Shown in pieces: positions 34,975 through 46,300 of a DNA stretch of 64,000 nt. Source of the stretch: Phaffia rhodozyma. Taxonomy: Eukaryota; Basidiomycota; Tremellomycetes; Cystofilobasidiales; Mrakiaceae. A model generated the notes under the pieces. It saw only the letters and a program-made list of their open reading frames with translations. It searched no databases and was not told the origin of the DNA. The position numbers were made by a program, and so were the translations under genes. Every line of letters starts with the position of its first letter. Within the stretch, counting starts at the first letter, position 1. The stretch is from the NCBI GenBank assembly GCA_014706385.1, contig JACGZH010000001.1:496001-560000 (forward strand), in the 5' to 3' direction.

Positions 34975-37900
34975 ATGTCCGAATCATCCTTTCAGGTGTC
35001 CCTCGGGATGATGGACGCTGCTGATCCAGAGGCTCACCTTCAATCTGTCGGAAGCACAGATACGGATGATGCGTTGGTAGAGAAACGGTTCGGACTGAAG
35101 AATGAGTTTGTTAGGTTCGTTCTTGGCAGACAGTTGTGTTGTCTTTTTTTTTCTTTTGTTCTTCTCTTTCTTTTCGGATACGTTCTCTCCTCTCTTTCTT
35201 CAGGCATGTTGTTTCTCCTGTTCGTTTTTCACAATCGAATAATTTGACAACTGCATGAGGCGCTGGATTCGTGCGCGATTTGCGTTCATACAATTGTATT
35301 CACCCCAGCGCGGGACCACTTATCTTCGGATACGTAACGAGAAAAGACAGCCCACCCTTCTTTTGGGCTGTCCGACGAAGAAATCCTCTTTCTTTGAGGA
35401 CACTTGAGGAAAAATAGCGACGACAAGTCCTCTTGGCCGTACACTCGTGCTGACTAGCCATCTCGTTCTCTTATCATGTCCGATCCTTTTTCCACAGGGA
35501 GTTCGGAAGGTGAGTGCCCGTCTGCTCTTCCTCACTTCTGTCTTGTGTGTCAAATACTAATTTTCGAGTTCAACAATCGTTTTCTAGCTTGTCAACCTTC
35601 TCTTTTGCCTTTTCCATCATGGTTTGTCCTCTCTTACGACCCATTGACTTGCTTCGTTCTCATCGCATATACTAATCATTACAGCGCGTATCTCCGATCA
35701 CACCTCAATACCCCTCCTATTTCTATATTCGACGCTTCGCAGGGAATGTCTTCGTCAATCGCGACCACTTTCAACATTCCGTTGGTATGTGCAATCTTTT
35801 GTGTTTTCTAGCAAAACTGTTATCACATCCACACCTACGCTATGTTCGAAACGGAACGGGAACTTCTGGCTAAGAACCGTTTGAGATGTCTATCTCTCTT
35901 TCTCGGCATCAATAGCAATCTGGTGGACCAGCAAGTGTGGTTTGGTGTTGGGCAATGGGTTCCGTTATGAACATGACGTTGGTACGTGTTTCACTCTTCT
36001 CTCTTCAAATATTAGAATTCGTAGTTAACCTCATTGTCATCATTCTGTCATTGGTACAAAATCAGGGAGCTTCCATTGCTGAGATTGTTTCCGCTTATCC
36101 TGTGCGTACACTATCTGGGATCATCGATTGGTCGTCGAGTTTCTCGTTCGTCATATAAATCGAATTGAACGGTATATTGATTTGATGCTTGCCGGCATAT
36201 TCGCCGTTCTTTTGTTTCAACTAGACCTGTGGAGGTGTATACTCAGCCAGCGCGTGGCTTGTTCCTCAGGTAAGTTCATATGTAAATATACCCTTTATCC
36301 AAAGCCATTAGCTGATCGTGTCTTTTCCTTCTGGCCTTCTTTCCTTGCTTATTTAGAAATACCGAGCTATCACCGGATGGGTCGTTGGGTATGTTCTCGT
36401 TCTATTTCGTGATTACAAGATGCATGTGCACATACATCGCCCAATCTAACTCTTGATCGCACTTCTTTTCTTAATCGTCTTTAAAGATGGTACGTTCTTT
36501 TCACGCGCAACTCTCTACAAGTATGCGTCCATTACTGACTGTATCTGCACGTGGATGGCTACTTTCTTGTCCTCTAGGCTCAACCTTCTCGGCCAAGTTG
36601 CTGGAGTTGCGTCGACCGAGTTCGGTCTGGCTACTATGATCTGGGCTGCTGTCTCTGTTGGCAAAGACGGAGATCTCGTCGTTACAGCGATCATGCAGTG
36701 GGGTTTGTTCGCCGGGTTACTCGTCCTTCACGGACTGCTCAACTCTTTGAGGACTAGAGAGCTCGCTATCTTTACCAAAGGTTTTGTTTTCATCAACATT
36801 GGTATGTTGTTCTTTTCCATTTGTTCCTTGGTTGCAACTATCATGTTTTCATGCATGCTTCAAAGATTGCAGACTGAAGTATCCAAATTAATGCTTCAAA
36901 AACAGGGATTGCCTTCTTGGTCATCATCTGCCTCTTGGCTACGACTCCCAGGAGCGAAATGCAAGCCGCGTCTTATGTCTTTGGAGACATCAACAATGGT
37001 ACGATCTAGTCCAGTTTTCTATTTTTACAGCCCACTCAGTGTAGAGTTTCCTCGCGTCCCACTCTTAGAGTCATCTTGATATTCTCGTCATCAGTCACCG
37101 GCTACAAATCCGATGGAATCGCCTTCCTCTTTGGCTTACTCAGTGTCCAGTGGACGATGACGGATTACGACGCGGTCGCTCATATCTCTTTTGAGGTCAA
37201 GAGAGCGGCGATCGCGGCCCCTGTTGCCATCTTCGTTGCTGTTGCCGGGACTGGAGTCATCGGATGGTTGCTAAACGTGCGTGTTCATCATAGTGCCTAC
37301 TGTACCTGTGGCTTTGTGTTATACAAAATTGTACTGAGATTGATTTATCTGTTTCTGAGCGCACAGATTGTTCTCATCCTTTGCAGTCCTGACATACGCG
37401 ATCTTCCTGGGTTCTCTGGCCAAGCTTTCATTGAGGTATTTATATTTCTTTATCAATCATTTTACTGTTCTGAGGATATGGAGCTAACAGAAGAAAAAAA
37501 ATGGGATATATGCTTCTAGATCATGCGGGTTCGGATTGGAAAATCAGGAACACTCGTCCTCTGGTCATTCATCTGTTTGGTAGCATTCTTTACTGTTCAG
37601 ACTGCTTTACAGGCAAACTCCCGAACTCTATACGCTTTCTCGTAAGTCTAATCTACATCTATTCCTCCTCTTTGTCGATATATATAAACTAACACGTGTT
37701 CGACTGGTTCGACGCCTGGATTTGATAGTCGTGATCACGCACTTCCTGATTGGGGATTCTTTGGAAGGTTGAACAAGACCACTCAAACCCCATTGTTTGC
37801 CGTCTGGGCCGTCGTTCTTTTCAGTATGGCACTGGGAGCTTTGAACTTCGCTAGTGGTATTGCCGTGAGTTTTCTAGAAGATTGATTCTACTTATAGGCG

Positions 37901-38929
37901 GATCGTTGTTTGACACTTTTTTAAAAAAAATTAATGGTCAAACTTATGCTCTAGGTTAATGCTATCTTTTCCATGTTCGTCCTTGTCACAATACTTGGCT
38001 GCCCCTTTTCATCGTCGATTTTCAAATGCCCTTTTGCATGTAGAAAATAGAAAACCAAACCCTGACATTGCTGTGATTATCTCGTTATATGGATTCCTTG
38101 AATACAAACAGGTGCGCAGTTGCGTTGGACATCTCATATGTTATCCCGGTCATTGCCCGAAGAATCTACAAAAACCATCCCGAGGTTCAATTTGTGCCAG
38201 GTCCTTTCTACGTAAGTCTAAGTGTTTCTGCTTCCCATCTATTTTTGTTTCCTTCAATCAGGGTACCGATCGCTGAGTCTGACATATAACTTTGTGATGC
38301 TGATGGTCGAAAACAGATGGGTGAGACCCTTGGTTTGATCATCAATCTACTCATGGTCGGCTGGACATTCTTCGAGTGTATCATCCTGTCTTTCGTACGT
38401 TTTCTATATACCCTTTTGGATACAACGGTCCTATCTTTTTGTGTAGGGTTCTCCGGACTGGCGCTGATATTTCTCGTTGGGGTAACGAATGTAGCCTACT
38501 TTCCAACCCATCACCGCCCAGAACTTCAACTAGTACGTCTTTTCTTCTTCGTCTTTTGTTTCCTCACAGAAAACTAAACTGCCGATCTGATCTTTCGCCT
38601 TTGCCTTTTCCTCTTCTCCTTACCCCTCTACGACAGCTCTTGGGTTATCACATTGGGTGTCATGTTGCTTTCTTTTATTTGGTACGCTGTCAGCGCTCAC
38701 AAACGATACAGTACGCCCTTTCAAATGTTTTTTTTTTCGATTCTTTGTTTACAATCATTTTCTAGCCGACTGCTAATGATTGGGTTATCTGCGTTCTTGA
38801 AACAAAGCTGGACCAAGGTCAGACGACCCGGTAGACGGACAGGTGCCCGTTGTCCAAGACGCTGGAAAAGCGCCTTTTGCCCCACCAGCCTACGGTGATG
38901 CCCAGGAGCCGGATATGAAGAAGCTTTAA
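34975..38929 (+). CDS. Amino-acid/GABA/choline-type permease (APC superfamily), many micro-exons
   Basis: The start MSESSFQVSLGMMDAADPE opens an acidic cytosolic tail ending NEFVR. A 12-nt exon (35498-35509) supplies EFG, and the next exon gives LSTFSFAFSIMG and then MSSSIATTFNIPL. Further small exons read QSGGPASVVWCWAMGSV, GASIAEIVSAYP, TCGGVYSASAWLVP and KYRAITGWVVG. Later come LNLLGQVAGVASTEFGLA, SVQWTMTDYDAVAHISFEVK, PDWGFFGRLNKTTQTPLFAV and a Pro-rich tail ending GDAQEPDMKKL (TAA 38927). The blocks match fungal Uga4/Hnm1/Bio5-like permeases with about 12 membrane helices, acting as proton symporters. The substrate cannot be read from sequence; GABA, choline, polyamines and biotin precursors are all known in the family. 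There are roughly 15 introns. Confidence 0.9.
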
Positions 38930-39973
38930 TGTAGACAAGGCTTTGTTGGCCTACTTATGGGTTTGCCCCATTGTCTTCTTCTTTCTTTAACTCCTTCGTT
39001 ACACTCTCTTTTTAGCTTTTATTATTTCGTTGTCATTCATGTTCCCGCTCGTACGCTTCCTATAGTTTCTACGTTTTCCTCATTTTAACCAGGTCTTCAT
39101 CGATCAAAACAGAAGATGTATTCTTCTTTTCTTGGGTTCATAGATTACACACTTCAACGTCTTTTTCTCTCAAAATACCTTCCTTCAATCTTTTTCAAAC
39201 GAACACATCGTATCCTGTCTTTATACACTCAATTGTACTTCGAATGTACACCCGGAGATTCATCTCTCCCCTCATTAAATTTATAAAGTTTTCATGAACC
39301 CATGGTCTTTTTTTTCTCTATTTAAATCTATAACGTATTTACTTGCTTTTGCACTTTTCATTTTGGTCTTTTTCTTTCTTGCTTCTGGCAGTCTTCATCT
39401 CTCCCTTGATATGATGTGAATCACATTGCTAACCAACCTCTTCGTGCGTTCGTGTGTGTGTCGATCAGCAACCATGTTCCTCGTCGCTCAGCCAGCCAGA
39501 TGAAGAAAGTAGGTCTTGAATAGACGAACGGACGTACTAGTCATCTCCTGGCGAGATTTTCTTCTTTCTGGGAAACCAGAGCGGAGTGCAGGAAGTGAGA
39601 ATTAATAGTGATACATAGATCACGTGCCGGTCGATGATGACTTGATACGATACGAGCAAATGATTAGGTGCAAAAGAGATTGAAATATGATGCGTATATA
39701 TATTTAAACAGATAGACAGAGGTATAATTTGACGGGCAGGCAGAAGGATGAGAAAAGCGTCATGTGTCATAGAATGTGGGAACGTGTAAAAGCAGAAAAT
39801 AACATAATAAAATCAGATAGGATATGACGAGAGGAGAAGACGATGATACTGACTACCGACGAAGAGCGATTTGATGATATTCACACAAAAGAAAGATACA
39901 AACCAACGGACAGTGCAGAACCAGACAAGACAATAAAGCGAAAGAAACAATTACTACATCCGCCCAGTGGCAT
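38930..39973. other. Convergent intergenic region, T-rich, no gene seen
   Basis: About 1 kb between the permease stop and the stop of the seven-helix protein gene. It is T-rich after 38990 and A-rich after 39600, consistent with two facing 3' untranslated regions. Short ORFs here lack coding character. Confidence 0.45.
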
Positions 39974-42172
39974 CTACTTCCTCGCCGAAAGCTTTACCTC
40001 TGCTTCCGACTCGACCGACCTACCCACTGATTCCATGGGACCAGATGAACCTACTTTTGCTTCTACTTCAACTGGTTCTTGAGTAGATCTATTATACGCC
40101 AGACACGTAACAACACCCTCCTCAACTTGGTCGGCCGATCGATTCATCGTCTTGCCAGATCGAAAAGACTCTTCCAGTGTTATATGGGCTTCCATCTTCT
40201 CGTATTCATCGTCGTCGCTAGCGCTGATGTGGTGATTGAAGCTCGAACCTGATTCTGATCTCCGTCTTGATCCAGATGGCATCGTTTGTAGAGGTATCGA
40301 TCTAAAACATGTCCGAGATTGTATACTCAGGTCTGAAAGATCATCGATATTCGGACCGTAAGACGAATCCTGTCCTGATTCAATATCCGCTTGTGCGTTC
40401 TCTTTCTGGTTTCTTGTTGGTGTCGGACTTGACGTCGATGTCTGTGACTTGAGTACAGATGTTGATAGGAAACGGAGGGACTGGTAGGTTTTTTTCCATA
40501 TGTCCGGTTGGAAACCAAAAATAGAGAAACATGACACGCCACAAGTCGATTGATAGACCGCTGGAGCGTGTGACTCTGGCTTGACATACAATATGATGGC
40601 CGCTCTGATTTCAATTGAAGAGAAAGAAGGGGAGAAGATAAGAAACTCCAGGGGGAATTAGGTTGATCTCGGTCGCAACGAACGATGAAAAGACGAGAAA
40701 TAAGAGTTAACATCAGAAGAAAAGCTTACAACAGTCCACCAAGGGTACTGAGACTGTATAAGAGCACGCGACTGATGATGGGCAGATTGACAGTCATGGT
40801 CGATTCGTATGATCGACGAGACCACTCCATATCTCGCTCCGCCGCCGTTGTCTTTCCCACTCTGTGCCGGTGAAGAAGCAGCATGATCACACTCCAGACT
40901 TATGATCGGGAAAGAAGCAAATATTGGTTGGTGTGTTTCGTCTTCGGAACAACAGCGGAAAGTGTAGAACTTACTGTCAAAGATGAGAGCAGCGACTAAG
41001 GATATTCCAACGACGACATGAGTTAACGTCGTACTAACTAACTAGTCCAAACAGAACGAAAATGAGCTTGCGGATCACAATGAACTCAAGTAGATACAAT
41101 TAGGTTATATTGTTATTGTTATTTAATATAAAAACAAAACAAAAAAGTAAGGTCTTACATGACATTGTCAGCGTAGCATGTCATTGTGCTCACGTAGAGT
41201 GTCTCTGAATTCAAGGCCGTATACTAGATGGCGTAGAGAAGATATACAGGGTTAGTATTAGATAGGCGAAAGCGATAAATTCCGGTACAATCAAGATTAT
41301 TCATTTGTTATGTGGAAAATGGACCGGATGTCAGTACCTAGGAGCAGAACGCCGACCAGTAAACGAAACCAGACTTAACTCACCACAAGATTCAATGGTA
41401 AGAAGATCACATAGATGGCCCATGGTAGCCAGAGCAACTACATTATTCGATAGTAAATCTTAGGGATCAAAACAGAATGATGAACCAAATAAATGAGATA
41501 CGGACGAGAAATCAATCAACTGACGATGTTCTCAAAGTATTCATTTAGCCAAATCTTCTTTCCACTTGCTCTACGAAGCATTCCCCAGACCATGAGCACA
41601 GTGTCCATGGCGGCAACTGCCACAAAAGCTGTGCCGGACATCGTTCCAGCTGAAGAAAGCAGACACAGTGCTTTATTTGGATGTTTGGGAGCAGATATTC
41701 TGACGAGTAGAGAAACCGAATGGAACACAAATTTAGGCAGGTTGTCAGCTTTCGACTTTAGCGCTCAAGATTGGAAGCCGCACCGGAAGACGCACAGTAA
41801 GAGGGCCGTTGACGCGTTGAAGCATAGCGCTAGAAAAAGCTGTTCCCATAGATGAGGACAGTCCGACCGGACAGTGTTGGTGTAGGTGAATGAACGATAG
41901 GAAGCACAATACGAGGTCTCGTTAGATCTCCTGGTTCGGTGACCGAAAGCGTCATTAAAGGTAGATTGAGAAGGAAAACGAATGTTGAGGATCACTTGAG
42001 AGCGTTTAACCCGTGCGAGCTTAAAGAAAACGACAAGAGGCAGAAGCGTACAAATAGTCAAGATGTAGCAGACGATGAACGCGGTTCTTGACATGCAGTC
42101 GTACTCGGTCATCGGTGGCCACTCTAGCAAGCCGTTTGGAAGTGGACAGGGAATATACACGGCAGAGACCAT
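39974..42172 (-). CDS. Seven-transmembrane receptor-like protein of unknown family
   Basis: I do not recognise an established family. From the ATG at 42172 the product starts MVSAVYIPCPLPNGLLEWPP, then helix 1 (FIVCYILTICTLLPLVVFF) with KLARVKRS after it. Further exons give LFLALCFNASTALLLCVF, MSGTAFVAVAAMDTVLMVWG, LLWLPWAIYVIFLPLNLV (41450-41390), a Cys-containing loop YTALNSETLYVSTMTCYADN (about 41230-41160), then SVIMLLLHRHRVGKT. The last two helices are NLPIISRVLLYSLSTLGGLL and AAIILYVKP. After the last helix comes FQPDIWKKTYQSLRF, like a GPCR helix 8, and a Ser/Asp/Glu-rich cytosolic tail of about 170 residues ending KLSARK (TAG 39974-39976). The topology (short outside N-terminus, seven helices, basic inner loops, long phosphorylatable tail) suggests a G-protein-coupled receptor. 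It lacks the Ste3 and Ste2 hallmarks. The exon between helices 1 and 3 is the least certain. Confidence 0.6.
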
Positions 42173-43331
42173 TCTTCTTTCTCTTGTTCCATAACCCTTT
42201 TTCGTTATCTAGTTCTAATGCTTCGAAATTTTCAGTTGGGCAGAATATGCTGTTGCAGAGGGAAATGTTGAAGGAAGGGATGACCCAGAAAGAAGAAATG
42301 TAGTAGTCAAGGTCGAAAGAAGATGAGAAGAAGATGAGAAAAACAGGAGAAGAGTAGGAAAAGAAACGACAAAAAATAGAAATGGTTGGAGACATGAGCC
42401 TCGCCTTGATGTTCTTCCCATCCGTTGTTCCGTCGAATGCGAACGAGAATTAGAGAAACGAAGGCAGCGGCAACGATAATATGATCAAGAGCTTTGGGGT
42501 GAAGAAACGGCGCGCTTGGCGTAGCCGATTATTCGATTTCGAAATATTCCGCCTACACTGTACAAGGCCTACGCTCTCAATCTTCGACCCGTCTCTGTTT
42601 TCGGGTCGTACCCTCCCTATGTTTTCTACCTTTATACGCGTGACAGCCTTGACTGAGGGAAATGAAGTTCCGGAACATCACGATGATATTTGAGCGAACG
42701 TGAGCAGATGTATCACAGGAAGAAGACTCGAGGGCCTTGCGTTTCGTGAGATCCTTCTTGTGATGACACACCCACGGGCTGAAACTGAAGGGGAATGAAA
42801 CAAGTAAACAAGTTCTTCATCAGGCATCTCTTTCATCGTACAATCTTCTCACTTTGCAATCGAACAGTGCCCTTCTGACTATCTCTATTCTCTGTGTGAT
42901 GTATGGATTCTATGCTGAATGGTTGCAATGAGTCTCTGGTATTGATTACATCTTTCTTCGTGAGAGAATTGAAATACAAATGAGACATACTTACTCATAA
43001 CTAAATAAAAGTAATCAGGACGTATGCCTATTCAGTCCTAAGAGCGCGACGCATATCACTCACATGAAACATCTTCTTCTATGTGGTCTATCCTATCATA
43101 AGTTATACTGGATGTTATTCCTTCGAAGAGAACATTTACTAGAGACTACACACTGTAAGTGATGTGAACATAGACATATAGAATACGAGGTAGAAGAGCG
43201 GGAATGAGACTTGGGAGAGCACGGCCAAGGACGTCCAGCTACATTCTTCGAAATTGCGACCTACGCCGCATCCGTGCTTGATCTCTCATCTCTCATCTAC
43301 TCATCTCCCTACTTGTTCTTCCGGTCAGAAT
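42173..43331. promoter_or_regulatory. Divergent region between the seven-helix protein and the TBC gene
   Basis: The stretch 42400-42200 is CT-rich on the minus strand and suits a leader of the seven-helix gene. An open, hydrophobic stretch at about 42500-42440 (minus strand: DHIIVAAAFVSLILVRIRR) could be an extra upstream membrane exon, so that gene's start may lie further up. Nothing else is recognised. Confidence 0.4.
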
Positions 43332-46300
43332 ATGGCTCTCCCTAACCTTCGAGCTCAGAAGGAACCAACAAAGGAGGAATACACTCGTCATTCTTTCAAC
43401 CTCCCTTCTGTCTCGGAACAAGATGCCAGCTTAAAATCAATGGAGATCAATTGCGTGGTCAGCATTTCTGACGAGGCCGTTCATGTGCGTATTCCCTTGT
43501 GCTTTCTTTCTCGCTTCTATCTCTCTTCTTTTTGCCTACGCTTTTGATCCGATTCGAAGAGATGTTAGATCTATAACACAATCTCTTCAAACACGGTCAA
43601 AGACGAGACTTATATCCCACGAAGGGAGATGGTTCCTGATGATTTTGAACGCTCATACCTAACAAATCCTGATTCACTTCTACTCTCCTTTGGCCTGTAT
43701 ATGCTCGTCAAACCCCTCTTTTACTACATCTGATCTTACTGTTGCAGGCTGGTCGACTCTATCTCCTCCCTCCGTACCTGTGTTTCCTTTCGCTGGATAA
43801 ACGGTCGATCAAATGGGTCATCCCGCTGAGCTGTATCCGCAGGGTTGAAAGGCTCAACAGCAGAGCTGGAGTGTTTGCATTGAGTACTTCTCTTTGGCAC
43901 GGGTTAAGAGTGGTATGTCTATCGCTTTTTTTGCTTTCTAACTTCAATACTCCATCGAACAACAATTAATCACAACAACTGAGTGTTGGTCTGGATGTAG
44001 ATTTTGCAATTGACCAGTATGCTGCCAACGGCGTGAGTATCTTTGTTTCAAGGATTCGTTTCGTATTACACTATGCGCATAACTCTATGACTGATCTCGA
44101 ACTTATATACCCGGTCAACTGGACGACGCTCACTCAGAGAACATTTTTGTATACTTCTTCGAGACGCTCTCAAAGCGCAAGTAAGCCCCGTCTATCAGCT
44201 CATGGCATTTATGCCCTCGGTCCGTGTTACGTACGACCAATAGCTCATCTCTTTCGTCCCTCTTTCTCAATTTGTATCTATTTAGTTACCACAAATGAAG
44301 CTTCTCAAACCGTTCACTGCTACACTCTACTCCGAGTATCTCATGGCTTCTGTCGATGACGAGCCTCAAGGCAGTCTGATATCCACCGTGGCCGAAGGTG
44401 ATGCAAGAGGACCCGGAGGCGAAAGCAAAGGAGTCTACCAGAGAGGGTTAGGCGAGACATTCGGATTCCCTGGAGATCCGCGGAAGCTCAGAGAGAGAAG
44501 CAAAATCAAGCTGTGGAAAGAGTATTTTGCCGGTAAGTATCCTGTTTGTCATGCTTCCTTCCAAGTTCTAGGGCTGTTGGCATCGCCATCGCTCTAAATT
44601 TCTACATGTATTCAAGGTGACGAGCTGATAGCTGGTGTTGTTCTCTTTGTCTACGCACATAGTTCATGGAAGATCATTGACTTGTAATTTCTCCTTCCTT
44701 CGTATCCTTGCAAAATTCATAAGTGCTTTGGTTGTTGACTGACCTTTGATGTCATTTTTAGTGCTTCGGTATCCATCCTTCCAGCGGTTGTTGCAAGTTG
44801 GTCTTCCATCCCGACTTCGAGGAGAACTCTGGGAGGTCCTCTCTGGCTCGATACGTACGTCCCTTCTGTTGTTTTTATTCTTTTGTCTTGGTGTACATCA
44901 AACCTCTTCCAGTATTTGTTTCATACAACCAACTTACGGATTCATGCAAATTGTTTACAAACTTGCGCGTCGAAACATAGACCTGCGATTTGCTAATCGA
45001 GGGTTATACGAGAAGATCCTGGAGGATAACAGAGGAATAGTCACCTCCGCTACGGAAGAGATCGAGAAGGATCTCTACCGATCCTTGCCAGAGTACAAAG
45101 GATTCCAGACAGAGCAGGGTATAGAATCCCTTCGGAGGGTATTGACGGCGTACTCGTTCAGAAATCCAGAACTAGGGTTTGTTTCGTTTTGTCCGTTATC
45201 TTCTTATGTTACCGCCCTGTCGTCTGCTAATATATATACCTTCATACTGGTGCTTCCTCTTTGTCTTAGGTACTGCCAAGCTATGAATATCCTCACTGCC
45301 GCAATCTTGATGTGGGCCTTCGATCTTCTCTACTCTCATTTGTTTGTTGGCGCGCTGACCTCGAGACCAATTATTCCTCTCTTGTACCCTCAGTTACATG
45401 TCGGAGGTCTGTCCAAGCCGAAAGCGCTTTCATCCTCTGCAAAGGCCGATCATACTTATGCGCTGTATTCCATTCATTAATATTCGGTGATACAGGAGCA
45501 AGCGTTCTTCTTGTTAGAGGTCTTGTGTGATAGACTTCTGGTACATTCAAACTCGTCATTTTTTGTGTTGATCAGTTATCTCTTCCAAATTCTGACCTTG
45601 ACTCTCCTTCTCGGTTTCTCCTCGGATATTTAGCCTGGATACTATTCGTCAGTTGGCAGTCTATCGACATAATCTCCATTACCCACATATATGAAGTAGT
45701 TCTAACATGTATTCTTTCATCCATCTTTCTTCAACAAAACATCCTTATAGTCCGTCAATGCATGGTACACTTTTGGACCAAAGGGTGTTCGAGAGCTTGG
45801 TTGGTAAATGCCTTCCGATGATTCAAGATCACCTTAAAAGTGTGGACGTCCAACTTTCGGTTGCTTCCCTACCGTTTGTCCTTTTTTACTCCGTCTACAT
45901 TTGCATATCTGCACATGAACTGATAAATCGTGGAGGGGTTTATTTGAACGATTGGCGAAAAACAGCTGGTTCTTGTCGTTATATATCAATTCGATGCCTT
46001 TGATTTTTGCATATCGAATATGTGACTGCTTCATGGCAATGGGTCCTAAGGTTCTCTTCCAGATTGGTCTCTGTAGGTCTAGTTTCCTTCTTCTTCGACG
46101 AGTGACGCATGTTATCTAGAATCAGAATGGAATAGCTGCAGACATCTGACCCGATCGTTGTCTCGTCCGAGAAATTTCAAGCTATATTGAAGATCAACGG
46201 TGAGGCCTTGATGGACGTGACGGACGATGGAATGTTTATCAGGTTCGTTTATCTTGTCATCTCGCTTTCATTGACATTGATCTTGTCTGTCTTTTCGAAC

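Noticed and set aside
28449..38929. A nutrient-signalling operon-like unit of Raptor and permease
   Set aside because: The genes are divergent, separately transcribed eukaryotic genes. Adjacency alone does not show functional coupling, so it is kept only as a low-interest observation.
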